Below are positions 25,955 through 35,131 of a stretch of 64,000 nucleotides of DNA, piece by piece. This DNA comes from Planctomycetaceae bacterium (GTDB lineage Bacteria > Planctomycetota > Planctomycetia > Pirellulales > Thermoguttaceae): assembly GCA_009778035.1 (NCBI GenBank), contig WRKP01000008.1, positions 1 through 64,000 on the forward strand, given 5' to 3'. Both the position numbers and the translations under genes were made by a program. The notes beneath the pieces were generated by a model that worked only from the letters and a program-made list of their open reading frames with translations, did no database searches and was not told where the DNA came from. The stretch's first letter is position 1, and the number at the start of each line of letters is the position of its first letter.

Positions 25955-27088
25955 CTAACGGGCGAACAACTTATGCACCAAGGAAAGCAAGCCGCCGAAT
26001 AATGCCAATAATGCCAACAACGCAAGGCCGATGAATCCAATGCCAAAGGCAAAGTATTCCGACGTTGCAGTCCAAATCGGACTCCAACCAATCACGACAA
26101 CAACTGCCGACAAACATAAAAACGGCCCGTAAGGAACCGCTCGGCCCTTGCCAAGAAATACATTGACAATCCCATAGGCCAATCCGAAAAACGGTGCCAA
26201 GAAAAACACCAAAAGTACCGCCTGCCAGCCAAGAAACGCTCCAATCATTCCCATCAAGGTAACATCGCCGAAGCCCATCGCTTCGACGCCGAGAACATAT
26301 TGGGCAACGAGCCGAATGCCCCAAATCAAAACCATCCCGACGGCCATTCCGGTCAGAGCGGAAAGCAGGGCGATGTGTGCTCCCTCTGGAACGAATGCAA
26401 AACCAACGGGAGCGAGCAACGCGGCAGCGATGTAGTATTTCGTTCGCGGCGACCGGTACAGATACCGGCAAAAAATTGCCGCGGCCTTGCGGAAAGGCAA
26501 TTTGAAGTACCAAACCCGGTCGAGCATCGCGAAACACCAAAACCACCAAAGGAGAGTCATCGCAACGAGAGAACCCATCCCCCCGAAATTATTGTGCGGA
26601 TTTGGAGACCAAAGATTCAGGGGATGAGGACAATGTCCCTCAATCATCGCACCTGGAAGGCCAAAAATCGTAAGTGCTGCTTTGGAATGCGTATCCGAAA
26701 CAGGCAAACCTGCCCCGATGAGAAAAACGGCAAGAAGCAAGGCGGTGAGCGTGCCGACAACCGTAATCGAGTCGGGAATAATCATTTCGTAAAAATCGGT
26801 GAGGGTCGCTGCCAGAAGAAATGTAAACAGGACGAGGTGCAAAATGAAGGACTGATAGGCAAAGTTATTCATTCCGTGTGTTGCCAGCAAGCCGTGTTGA
26901 TACAGCATCAGATTTTGCACTTCCCACCAAAAGAGCCAGGCGGCTGCGATGCCGGATATGAGTGCGATAAAGACTTTTTTCGGCATAGGCGAGCGGTATC
27001 GCCGTGAGCAGCCCCAACGGTCCGCGAATTCGCTGGCGAGCAGGCCCAGTGCGGAGCCGAGAAAAAAGCAGAAAATGTAAGCGAGCAT
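25955..27088 (-). CDS. Prepilin peptidase-like protein (A24 family)
   Basis: Membrane aspartic protease that removes the leader peptide from type IV pilin-like or type II secretion pseudopilins. The 377-residue polytopic protein has the two family aspartates in LTDFYEMIIPDSIT and in the GxGD-type motif AMGFGDVTLMGMIGAFLG. The N-terminal zinc-binding methylase loop usual in PilD is absent or degenerate (GCSRRYRSPMPKK), so it may cleave without methylating. It starts 8 bases after a minus-strand TATACT (27097-27102), suggesting a leaderless mRNA. The Ser/Thr kinase gene is divergent. Confidence 0.82.
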   Translation of the reverse strand: MLAYIFCFFLGSALGLLASEFADRWGCSRRYRSPMPKKVFIALISGIAAAWLFWWEVQNLMLYQHGLLATHGMNNFAYQSFILHLVLFTFLLAATLTDFYEMIIPDSITVVGTLTALLLAVFLIGAGLPVSDTHSKAALTIFGLPGAMIEGHCPHPLNLWSPNPHNNFGGMGSLVAMTLLWWFWCFAMLDRVWYFKLPFRKAAAIFCRYLYRSPRTKYYIAAALLAPVGFAFVPEGAHIALLSALTGMAVGMVLIWGIRLVAQYVLGVEAMGFGDVTLMGMIGAFLGWQAVLLVFFLAPFFGLAYGIVNVFLGKGRAVPYGPFLCLSAVVVVIGWSPIWTATSEYFAFGIGFIGLALLALLALFGGLLSLVHKLFAR

Positions 27089-27179
27089 AGCCGTCCAGTA
27101 TATCAGAAGCGAGCAAAAGCCGCCATGCAGCCGCCCTGGGGGTTTGGCCTGCGTCCTTTCGGCGTGAGGCTAGTTTTGC

Positions 27180-27185
27180 TATAAT
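27180..27185 (+). promoter_or_regulatory. -10 box (TATAAT) before the Ser/Thr kinase gene
   Basis: TATAAT lies 36 bases before the ATG at 27222. No good -35 is present at the right distance. Confidence 0.4.
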
Positions 27186-27221
27186 GACGCAGAGGCCTCT
27201 TCGCTGTACGGACACGCAACT

Positions 27222-29732
27222 ATGAGCGATCCCAAAAATCTGCCCAATACCTCCGAAACGATGCACTTCGAGAGACGGCCACGGTCCGCGAATACAGGCG
27301 ATTCGCTCTCGCCAGGAAGCACTCTCGCACATTATACCATTAAACAATTCATCGGCGGCGGCGGGATGGGACGAGTCTATCTCGCAAACGATACCGCTCT
27401 CGACCGCGATGTTGCCATCAAAGTCCTCAACCAACAACGGACTGCCGATGTCGGAATCGTCAGCCGATTTATGAACGAAGCGAAATCCGCCGCACGCCTC
27501 AATCACGAACATATCGCCCAAGTCTATTTCGCGGGAGAAACTGCCGGGATGCCCTTCATCGTCTTTGAATACGTCGAAGGAACCAACGTACGGGCAATGG
27601 TCGAAGAAAACGATGTTTTTCCCCTAACACAAGCACTCAACTATCTCATTCAAATTGCTCACGCTCTCGCCCATGCCGCAACGCACGGCGTGATTCATCG
27701 GGATGTTAAACCGTCAAACATTATCATCACGCGGTCAGGACGAGCCAAATTGATTGATATGGGTTTGGCCCGACTGCTCGATACCGCCGAAGGCCGCGGC
27801 GATCTGACGGCCAGCGGTGTAACGCTGGGAACCTTCGATTACATTTCCCCGGAACAGGCCCGCGATCCTCGCAATGCCGACATTCGGAGCGATATTTATT
27901 CGCTGGGCTGCACTTTTTTCTTCATGCTCGTCGGCCGCCCGCCGTTTCCCGAAGGAACCGTCTTGCAGAAACTCTTGCAGCACCAAGGCGATGCGCCGCC
28001 GGATATCCGCTCTTTCCAGCCGTCAATTCCCGCCGAAGTTGCCTTCATTATGCAAAAAATGATGGCAAAAGACCCGAAGCAACGGTTCCAAACGCCAGCC
28101 GTCCTGATTGAAGCCTTGACCGGCGTCGCCCAGCGTTTGGGATTGCGACAAACGGAAAAAGATCATCTGACGTGGTCTGCCGTCCATTCGCATCGCCAGA
28201 AGATACGCCGCAATCTTCCTTGGATCGTGTCGATTTCGCTGCTCCTTGTTGGATTTGCGTTGCTGGCCCTTTTTTCGGACACTACGTTGCATTTGCCTCC
28301 CGAGAATGAGTCGGCTCAACAGGCGGAGCAGATTTTTCAGGCTGTGCCGTCGCCAAGCGTCGAGGTTCCGGTTGCGTCGGTCGAGCCGGTCAGTTCTTCG
28401 GGATCCTCCTTTGCGTTTGCGTTTGTTCCTCATACGCCTCAATCGGCGGGTTTGGGCCCTACCCTGCCCGGCGGAAGTTTACGGCCTGCGGTTGAAGGCG
28501 GCGGATTGGTCAATAGTCTCCACGGCACAAGCATCACTGTTGCCGACATGAGGCCGACAAGTCCAGGCGGAACTGCCCCGCAGGCCGCACGCCCTTCCAA
28601 CATCCGCTATGTTGACCCGATGGACAGTACCATTGGTTCCTACCCGTCGCTTTCATCGGCACTGAATGGTGCATCGGACGGAACTGTCATTAAATTGAAA
28701 TGGAATCACATCCATCGCGTTACGGAGCCGATTCGGCTTGACCAACGCAAACTGCAATTCGTGGCGGCGGAGGGATACGCTCCCATTCTGTTTTTTGAAC
28801 CGTCGGAATTGCAGAGTGCTCGAAGTTTTTTTACGGTATTCTCGAGCGAAATTGACTTCCAAAATGTCGGCATCGAGATGAGCCTTAATCCGAACATACC
28901 GTCGTTACATTGGTCGCTTTTTGAATTGGCGGGTGATACGGAATTGGCGTTCTCCCAATGTTTCCTGACCGTGCGGAATAAATCGCGTTTTGATGATTCG
29001 GCGAACCACGACAACGTGGTCTTTTTCCGCAACGGCATCCCGGCTGGCGGAGCCGAGGCGATACACAACGTTGAAACACCTCTCTCCGAACCCTTGTCGC
29101 TCACGATCTCGAATTCGCTTTTGCGAGGCGAGGCCGTCGTGTTGCAAAGCGATGTTCCGCAGGATGTCCAAATGCAGGTAACGAATTCAATCATTGCGTC
29201 GGCAAAGCCTTTTCTTCAGGTCGAAGAGAGCCGCCGGGCGATACAGCCGACGATGATTCGCCTGGAATGGGATCGGGTCGTGTTCTTCGGACGTCAGGGA
29301 TTTGCATTATTGTTTAAGGAACTGACGACCGGGCCGATTGTCGTCGATTTTGAGTCGCGTCATTCGGTTTTTGTGCTCAACCGCTCGCCGTTTGCCTTTT
29401 TTCGCGGTATTCGTTCGCAGCAACGGGCATTGGATGAATTTCAGTGGTCGGCGGGGCTCAATAATTATTTTCAGGATGTATCGGGCTTGCGTTTTCGCAC
29501 ATCGCCATCGGTTCTTGATGCGGGAACGACTTACGACATCGCTTTAGAGGATTGGCGAGAGGACTGGACGGAGGCGATGCGAGAGCAAATAAAAATTGGA
29601 GCGTTGGTTTTGAATGAAATCAACAAGCCGGTATCGCGGTATTTACCGCAAGATGTTCGTTTACTTTATGCACTGGAACCGGTTTTGCTGCCCGATTTCG
29701 ATTGGTTCCCTGTTTGGTGGCATATCGAGTAG
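27222..29732 (+). CDS. Membrane Ser/Thr protein kinase (PknB-like)
   Basis: 836 residues. The cytoplasmic kinase domain (about 38-300) has the Gly loop GGGGMGRV (45-52), lysine K67 (VAIKVL), the catalytic HRDVKPSN (159-166) and a DMG in place of the usual DFG (179-181), which still carries the metal-binding Asp. A membrane segment follows (about 335-357, WIVSISLLLVGFALLALF). The outer part has a Pro/Ser-rich linker and then, from about 460, a region resembling a parallel beta-helix (YPSLSSALNGASDGTVIKL, a pectin-lyase-like start). It could sense wall or surface glycans, but this is inference. Confidence 0.9.
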   Translation: MSDPKNLPNTSETMHFERRPRSANTGDSLSPGSTLAHYTIKQFIGGGGMGRVYLANDTALDRDVAIKVLNQQRTADVGIVSRFMNEAKSAARLNHEHIAQVYFAGETAGMPFIVFEYVEGTNVRAMVEENDVFPLTQALNYLIQIAHALAHAATHGVIHRDVKPSNIIITRSGRAKLIDMGLARLLDTAEGRGDLTASGVTLGTFDYISPEQARDPRNADIRSDIYSLGCTFFFMLVGRPPFPEGTVLQKLLQHQGDAPPDIRSFQPSIPAEVAFIMQKMMAKDPKQRFQTPAVLIEALTGVAQRLGLRQTEKDHLTWSAVHSHRQKIRRNLPWIVSISLLLVGFALLALFSDTTLHLPPENESAQQAEQIFQAVPSPSVEVPVASVEPVSSSGSSFAFAFVPHTPQSAGLGPTLPGGSLRPAVEGGGLVNSLHGTSITVADMRPTSPGGTAPQAARPSNIRYVDPMDSTIGSYPSLSSALNGASDGTVIKLKWNHIHRVTEPIRLDQRKLQFVAAEGYAPILFFEPSELQSARSFFTVFSSEIDFQNVGIEMSLNPNIPSLHWSLFELAGDTELAFSQCFLTVRNKSRFDDSANHDNVVFFRNGIPAGGAEAIHNVETPLSEPLSLTISNSLLRGEAVVLQSDVPQDVQMQVTNSIIASAKPFLQVEESRRAIQPTMIRLEWDRVVFFGRQGFALLFKELTTGPIVVDFESRHSVFVLNRSPFAFFRGIRSQQRALDEFQWSAGLNNYFQDVSGLRFRTSPSVLDAGTTYDIALEDWREDWTEAMREQIKIGALVLNEINKPVSRYLPQDVRLLYALEPVLLPDFDWFPVWWHIE

Positions 29733-29764
29733 GGCTGTAAAAAATTGCCGCCCTGCCCTGCCAA

Positions 29765-30739
29765 TCATTCAATCGCCCGAACATCCTCAGGCTCGTCGAA
29801 ATTCTTGCCGACTCGGATTGTCAGCAGGGAACCGGCGGCCTCGATCTGTATCAGTTGGGCTTCAAAGTCAATTTTTCGCACAGTACATCGAATATCGCCA
29901 ATCATCAGGGATTCGCCTTCAGAGAGAAAATACCTTCCCCCACCGGTCCGGTGATTGATCCAAGTCCGCGGTACGCCATCGGCTTCTGTGATGCCATCGA
30001 CATAGTAAAAAGGTATGTGGTCAAATGGCGGCACGGGCGGCGTATCAACCCTTGGCGGCGGCGGGGCCGGCGGTCTGTATTCCGAAAGAATTGCCCGATC
30101 CCGAATTGCCGACAACAGTTGGCTTTCCTCATCGGTTGCGAGCACCCCCTCGACCGTCGGCGTATTCACTCCGCTCACTTGCGGTAACGACAACGCTTCG
30201 ATACGGAATGTAACCCTAAGCATATCCTGCTGATTTTGGATCGGTCGCGGTTGCAGATTTTGAATGGCATGCAAGTATTCGGTACGGTGAAAACGCCGCA
30301 GAAACTCGGCAATTTGCTCCAACCTCCCTTCGCCGGTGAGAGAGAATGTATGCCGTGTATAGCCGCCGGTCCCCCCCGAACCGCCAACGGCCCCGAGAAT
30401 GCTTGGTTGCGTGCTTTCAAGGTTCTGCAAGCCTGTTCCTGTTGCCAAAGTCATCAACCAATTTTGATAGTCTAATACGGATTCCGTTCCTGGTGGCGTT
30501 CGTGCCGCGGCAAGTGCTTGATTCTCAAAAGCGGTCAGCCGGTCTCGGATTTCGACTCGATTTTGGACGAGCCGCTCATGGTCTTCAATTTCTTTGATTT
30601 TTGCTATCCGCTCTCGTCTCAACTCGGCGGTTGCTCTGAACTGTGCAGGCAAAATCGCAGCAACGGCAACGCACAGGGCCATACCGGCAAAGATCAACAG
30701 CGTTCGTTCTCGCTTTTTTGGGTCTGAAAGGTCAAGCAT
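29765..30739 (-). CDS. PilO/GspM-like pilus or secretion assembly protein
   Basis: A 324-residue bitopic protein: short cytoplasmic start, membrane segment (about 14-32, RTLLIFAGMALCVAVAAIL), coiled-coil region (ERIAKIKEIEDHERLVQNRV) and a ferredoxin-like domain in which GRLEQIAEFLRRFHRTEYLH fits PilO. PilO and GspM are inner-membrane scaffold parts. The C-terminal half is Pro-rich, then ends in a small beta domain (GESLMIGDIRCTVRKIDF) reminiscent of PilP/GspC-type domains. The open frame extends upstream, but MLDLSDPKKRERTL is the natural start. The call is from pattern only; no pilM or pilN neighbour is present. Confidence 0.6.
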   Translation of the reverse strand: MLDLSDPKKRERTLLIFAGMALCVAVAAILPAQFRATAELRRERIAKIKEIEDHERLVQNRVEIRDRLTAFENQALAAARTPPGTESVLDYQNWLMTLATGTGLQNLESTQPSILGAVGGSGGTGGYTRHTFSLTGEGRLEQIAEFLRRFHRTEYLHAIQNLQPRPIQNQQDMLRVTFRIEALSLPQVSGVNTPTVEGVLATDEESQLLSAIRDRAILSEYRPPAPPPPRVDTPPVPPFDHIPFYYVDGITEADGVPRTWINHRTGGGRYFLSEGESLMIGDIRCTVRKIDFEAQLIQIEAAGSLLTIRVGKNFDEPEDVRAIE

Positions 30740-30816
30740 GTGCAATTTTTCGGGCGCAATCGCTCCGCGTACTGTACCATAAACGGCATAAAAAATCAAT
30801 CGCGGGCGACAATGCC

Positions 30817-31617
30817 TCACGTCGCCCACCTCACGATCCAATCGCCGAGCGTCGGAAAAAGTTGCGAAATCGCAAACAAAATCCGAGCCTTGCCCGGGAC
30901 AATGAGTTCCGGCCTGCGACGCTCGCAATACAATAAAATCTTTCGAGCCAATGCGTTCGGCTCAATCCGCCCGACCTTCACGCCAGCACCAGGCCGCAAC
31001 GCGGAATCCGGGATTCCTGCAACGCCCTCCAATGGATAGAGCCGAGCATCGTCCCGACGAATCGGCCCGGGACACACCAGCAAAACGTGCAATCCCTCCG
31101 GGCCGAGTTCCAACCGCAGTTGCTGCGAATATGCGGCAACCGCAAATTTCGACACGGGATAGGCTCCGACATATCTCGCGGCACTTTTCGCCGCCAGCGA
31201 GCCGATATTGACGACGTGTCCCTTGCGTTCCAGCAGCATCGGAGCGGCAGCCCGAGTGCAGCGGATGGTGCCCAAGACATTCAGGTCGAACAGGGCTTGA
31301 AACTGCTCCGGGGTGGTATCGAGCACCCTGCCCCGCATCGAACGGCCGGCGTTGTTGACCAGCACGTCGAGGCCGGAAAAGTGTTTTTTGACGGTCGCAA
31401 AGACGCGATCTACGTCGTCTTGTTGGGTAATGTCGGCTTGGATTGGCAGGACATCGTTGCCGATTTCTTGAGCGGCATGATCGACATCGGCTTTTTCTAG
31501 GGCGGCGATTGCAAGTTTCGCACCGGCCTGATGGAAGGTTTCTGCAACCATACGGCCGAGTCCGCTGGACCCGCCGGTTACGAGAACGGTCTTGTTCTGC
31601 CAAAAGGATTGTGTCAT
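30817..31617 (-). CDS. Short-chain dehydrogenase/reductase
   Basis: A 266-residue SDR with the NAD(P)-binding TGGSSGLGRMVAE, the NNAGRSMRG motif, Ser in VVNIGSLAAKSA and catalytic YPVSK. The substrate cannot be told from sequence. The open frame extends further, but MTQSFWQNKTVLVTGG is the normal SDR start. The PilO-like gene lies 77 bases downstream on the same strand with no clear functional link. Confidence 0.9.
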   Translation of the reverse strand: MTQSFWQNKTVLVTGGSSGLGRMVAETFHQAGAKLAIAALEKADVDHAAQEIGNDVLPIQADITQQDDVDRVFATVKKHFSGLDVLVNNAGRSMRGRVLDTTPEQFQALFDLNVLGTIRCTRAAAPMLLERKGHVVNIGSLAAKSAARYVGAYPVSKFAVAAYSQQLRLELGPEGLHVLLVCPGPIRRDDARLYPLEGVAGIPDSALRPGAGVKVGRIEPNALARKILLYCERRRPELIVPGKARILFAISQLFPTLGDWIVRWAT

Positions 31618-31682
31618 GGCCAAAAGTTTAGCATAAACGGCCTCTTGCGCACGAACCGGGCGAGTACAAATCCGCTCTCGCA

Positions 31683-32369
31683 CTACGGCGTGAAACCGCG
31701 GACCGTATTACGCACCGGCTGATTCGGGAAATACACAGTCGGCTTGATCACGACGCCGTTGGAATAAATCAATCGCGGTGCGCCAAACCGACTCGGTGCA
31801 ACCTGCGGTGTGAAAACCGGAATGATGTGCGTGCGAACCACCCTCGCCTGACCCGACGCAGGCGCCGGCGATGGGGCCGCCGGCGGAGACATCGACATCG
31901 GCACCGAATGTACCGCTCCGCCAGCATACACGAAAACCGCCGTCGGTGCTGGTTGCACCGGCACGCCTGTATAAAAATAAACATATGGCGGCGGAGCAGA
32001 CTCCGCAGGTGCCAGCGTCGGCACCGTCGGCGACACCGTTTGCGGGACGTCGACGGCACCGACAACAGCCGGCGGAGAGAATTGCTGTGCAACCGGCTGT
32101 TCGGCAAGATCAACGGCAACCGCAATCGGCTCCGGTTCATAAATCTCGCTGGGAATCTCTATCATCGAGGCTACATTCTGCGAAAAAATCGGTGCAGGCT
32201 CCGCAACCGCCTCACCAGGAGCACAAACCTCCGTCGGCAAAAGCGGTACGTACGGTATGACCGAATTGTGAAACACCGACGATTCGCCCTCTTGAAAGGG
32301 TAAAAAATTGACGATAAAAACGCTCACCAAGGTAAGCGATGCCAAAAAAGCGATGTACGTTCTCATCAT
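31683..32369 (-). CDS. Hypothetical Pro/Ala-rich envelope protein
   Basis: Not recognised. A 228-residue protein with an N-terminal anchor or signal (MMRTYIAFLASLTLVSVFIV), then a Pro/Ala/Val-rich low-complexity body (APSPAPASGQARV, PAPTAVFVYAGGAV) and a basic C-terminal end. The composition suggests an extended periplasmic or surface protein. The second ATG (32366) is an equal candidate start. Confidence 0.55.
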   Translation of the reverse strand: MMRTYIAFLASLTLVSVFIVNFLPFQEGESSVFHNSVIPYVPLLPTEVCAPGEAVAEPAPIFSQNVASMIEIPSEIYEPEPIAVAVDLAEQPVAQQFSPPAVVGAVDVPQTVSPTVPTLAPAESAPPPYVYFYTGVPVQPAPTAVFVYAGGAVHSVPMSMSPPAAPSPAPASGQARVVRTHIIPVFTPQVAPSRFGAPRLIYSNGVVIKPTVYFPNQPVRNTVRGFTP

Positions 32370-32577
32370 TATTTTCCGCCTCCGTTTGAAGATATTACTA
32401 GACTACAACACGGTTAAGGAAAGTCAAAGAAAGACGCACCATTATCGGGAAAAAACGCGCCGTGCGCTGTTGACTTTGCGGATTATAGTGAATAAGAGGA
32501 AACAAGGGAAGAGCGAAATGGGCGTGCACACACACTCCCGTCCGTAGCCCTTGCTCGTATATCACCAGGACGTGTCC
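32370..32577. other. Intergenic region
   Basis: No credible gene or repeat; it holds the upstream region of the Pro-rich protein and the 3' side of the MCP gene. Confidence 0.4.
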
Positions 32578-34614
32578 CTACTCAAACTGACGATGGGCAA
32601 ATGTCCCGCGAGGCGGGATATATCCCTCATACCGCACGCCCGGCTGCATTACGTTGCCGTCAGGATGCGACTTGAAATACTCAATGATCACATCCAACTT
32701 GTATATCGTCTTGTCAATCAAATCCACGACCTCCGAAACCTCCGAGACACTACGCAAATTGGAATCCGCCAACTCGCTGACCTGATTGACCGTATTCGTG
32801 ATATCCCCCAAATGCTGCGTCTGACGGTCGGATTCCGTCGAAATGACCGAAACAATTTGGTTAATCTGCTCCACCTGATCTACGATATTCTTGAGCGAAG
32901 ACGATGTTTCCTGGGCCACCGTTCCGCCCTGGCCAACCTGTCGGATGGATTCCTCGATCAACTCGGCCGTCTCACTCGCCGCCTTCGCACTCCGGGATGC
33001 CAAATTGCGAACCTCCTCCGCAACCACCGCGAATCCCTTCCCGTGCTGGCCTGCTCGAGCCGCCTCCACTGCTGCATTCAGTGCCAACAAATTCGTCTGA
33101 AATGCGATGTCATCAATCACGCGAATAATGTTTTTGATTTCGCCGGCACTCTTTGTAATGCCGCCCATCGACACCACCATCCGGCCCATTTTTTCCGTTC
33201 CGTCATTGGAACCATCCCGAGCCAACTTGGTCAGGTCTTCCGCCTGCCTCGCTTGCTCCGCATTTTGCTGCGTCTGCGTGTTCAAGGAATTGATGGTATC
33301 CACAATGCTTTTGAGTTGACCTGTACTGCGTTCCGTATTGCTCACAAGGCATTGGTTCGACGTGACAAGCCGTTTAATTTCCTCGTGAACGGTTTTGGCC
33401 AATTCGGTCAGCCGATTAATCGAATCATACAAACTGTACCGCATTCGGATCAGTGATATTCCCAAGGTATCATGTTCCGAACGGAGCGGCACCCAAACGG
33501 TCATATCGCCGTCAGCAATCGCGAGCGCAACATTTGTTTTGTCTTGCAGCGATTTCGCCAAATCGCGAAACGCCTCCGCCAACACAGCGGTTTCGTCTTT
33601 TGACCGCACGTCGAGGTCGACGTCGATGATTCCATCGGCAAGGTCTTTGGCCGCCTTCGTCATTTTGCGGATGGGCATCACGATTGCCTGAGCAATGCCG
33701 AACAAAATGCCGACGAATGCTAACAATCCGATGGTACTGACCAAAAAAATTGATCCTATTTTTTGACGCACCAGCAATGTTTGGCGTTCCATAGGAATCC
33801 CGACAAAAAACATCCCCATCGCTTGGGTGTCCCGTTCGTTGAAAAGGGGCGAATATGAAACCTTCATGGGGCGTCCTTCGACGGTTGATTCTTGAAAAAT
33901 GGCCGTCTGGTTACGAATCACTTGGTCTTGGATTTCCGGGTCATTGAGAGTGGTTCCGACGATTCGTTCGCTCGTACCCGCTCTTCGGGTTGTTGTCGCA
34001 ACGCGTCGGTCTCCGGCAAAAACAGTGCATTCGACGTCGTAATACTGTTGGATTCCATCGACCCATTCATCGGTATCGAGCCGGAACCCGCCGGTAACAA
34101 CGCCGATGAGAGTACCGTTTTCGTCCAAGACGGGCGCGGCGGCTCGGATTGCAAAAGGGCTGTTCGGTGTGGATTCAAAATAGACGCCGCGTCGTCCCGC
34201 TAATGCTGCATTGACGCTTTGCAGGCTGGCTTGCGAATCGCCGAATTGTTCGGGCCGATTAGTTCGAAAAATGACGCGTCCGTCGGCATCGAGAATGGTG
34301 AAAAACGTGCATTTCCGTGCGGATTCGAAGTCGGTGATGATATTGCGGATTTTTTCGCGGTTCCCGTCCGTGATGGCGATGATGATACCGGCATCGGCAG
34401 CGAGTCCGTTGACTTGGTCGGAGGCGATGCTTCTCATCGTGCGTATATCCCGCTCGATGTGCAAGGAGATGGTACGGACTTCTTTATCGAAAGTTTCTTG
34501 GGCGAATTGGGAAAAGGTATAGAATCCGACCAGTGCGACGATGGTCACCAAGATGATGGTGATGCTGATAACGGGAACGAGGATTTTGGTTAAGATACAT
34601 TGGGTGAAGTTCAT
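32578..34614 (-). CDS. Methyl-accepting chemotaxis protein
   Basis: 678 residues. Two membrane segments (about 10-32 and 286-310) flank a periplasmic sensor region that looks Cache-like ([16 protein letters not shown], then [18 protein letters not shown]). A HAMP region follows ([20 protein letters not shown]), then the signalling coiled coil with the strictly conserved tip [20 protein letters not shown]. No methylation-enzyme or CheW-binding pentapeptide is evident at the C-terminus. It could feed the permuted CheA at 10844-13051, which is an inference. A promoter lies about 190 bases upstream, so the mRNA has a long leader. Confidence 0.92.
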   Translation of the reverse strand: MNFTQCILTKILVPVISITIILVTIVALVGFYTFSQFAQETFDKEVRTISLHIERDIRTMRSIASDQVNGLAADAGIIIAITDGNREKIRNIITDFESARKCTFFTILDADGRVIFRTNRPEQFGDSQASLQSVNAALAGRRGVYFESTPNSPFAIRAAAPVLDENGTLIGVVTGGFRLDTDEWVDGIQQYYDVECTVFAGDRRVATTTRRAGTSERIVGTTLNDPEIQDQVIRNQTAIFQESTVEGRPMKVSYSPLFNERDTQAMGMFFVGIPMERQTLLVRQKIGSIFLVSTIGLLAFVGILFGIAQAIVMPIRKMTKAAKDLADGIIDVDLDVRSKDETAVLAEAFRDLAKSLQDKTNVALAIADGDMTVWVPLRSEHDTLGISLIRMRYSLYDSINRLTELAKTVHEEIKRLVTSNQCLVSNTERSTGQLKSIVDTINSLNTQTQQNAEQARQAEDLTKLARDGSNDGTEKMGRMVVSMGGITKSAGEIKNIIRVIDDIAFQTNLLALNAAVEAARAGQHGKGFAVVAEEVRNLASRSAKAASETAELIEESIRQVGQGGTVAQETSSSLKNIVDQVEQINQIVSVISTESDRQTQHLGDITNTVNQVSELADSNLRSVSEVSEVVDLIDKTIYKLDVIIEYFKSHPDGNVMQPGVRYEGYIPPRGTFAHRQFE

Positions 34615-34739
34615 GGGGTTTGGGGTATGGTTGTTTCGTCTTGGGGGATTTTGACAAACGGATTTGCTCGGGACGGTCGGGTAACGCTACCAAGCCGGGA
34701 TAACATCTCAACATCCGAGAGCGGCATTATCCAAGAGCG
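34615..34739. other. MCP leader region
   Basis: No gene. It lies between the MCP start and a hairpin at 34740-34764. It contains the tandem sequence GAGAGCGGCATTA repeated as AAGAGCGGCATTA, so the leader contains short repeats. Confidence 0.4.
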
Positions 34740-34764
34740 GCATTACCTTTGTTTTTGGTAATGC
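34740..34764 (-). promoter_or_regulatory. Hairpin in the MCP leader
   Basis: GCATTACC, a 9-base loop, GGTAATGC: a perfect 8-base stem about 130 bases upstream of the MCP start. It is inside the predicted leader and could affect mRNA stability or transcription. Confidence 0.4.
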
Positions 34765-34810
34765 TTTCGTTGTCTGAGGTCCAGACGGTGTTTCAAAACT
34801 GTCGCAGTCC

Positions 34811-34838
34811 AGTATAGCAGGTTTTCGGGCATTGGCAA
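34811..34838 (-). promoter_or_regulatory. Putative promoter of the MCP gene
   Basis: On the minus strand TTGCCA (34833-34838), a 16-base spacer and TATACT (34811-34816). Confidence 0.5.
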
Positions 34839-35061
34839 GAGGTCGGAGTGGTCCTTCTGGATGCCGCGTTCACCGAGCCTGTGGAAGTGAGAAACTCCGA
34901 AACGGACGTTGAGGAGCGATGTGTGAAATGGCATAAATGAGTCACCACTCTCTAATTTTTTTCGGCATCATCAATCGGGCGATAAGTGCGCCGGAATGAC
35001 AGATTTTTGGCCACTCCCGACGTCGGACTGGACCATTTCCCGAATTACCTATCCTCCCTAA
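34839..35061. other. Intergenic region with partial palindromic element
   Basis: No credible gene. GCGCCGGAATGACA at 34988-35001 is one arm of the palindromic element. The promoter of the next gene begins at the right end. Confidence 0.4.
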
Positions 35062-35089
35062 TTGTAATTTTCGGAATTTTTGGTATCAT
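35062..35089 (+). promoter_or_regulatory. Promoter of the 35132 gene
   Basis: TTGTAA at 35062-35067, a 16-base spacer and TATCAT at 35084-35089. The transcription start would lie after the first in-frame ATG of the longer open frame (35093), supporting the ATG at 35132. Confidence 0.5.
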
Positions 35090-35131
35090 TTCGTGCATAC
35101 AGTCCAAAATCCCTCAAAATCACACCACAAT

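Noticed and set aside
32308-32547. 79-codon plus-strand frame
   Set aside because: No start signals or motif, basic random-looking composition.
34743-34934. 63-codon minus-strand frame
   Set aside because: Overlaps the MCP leader hairpin and promoter; no protein-like pattern.
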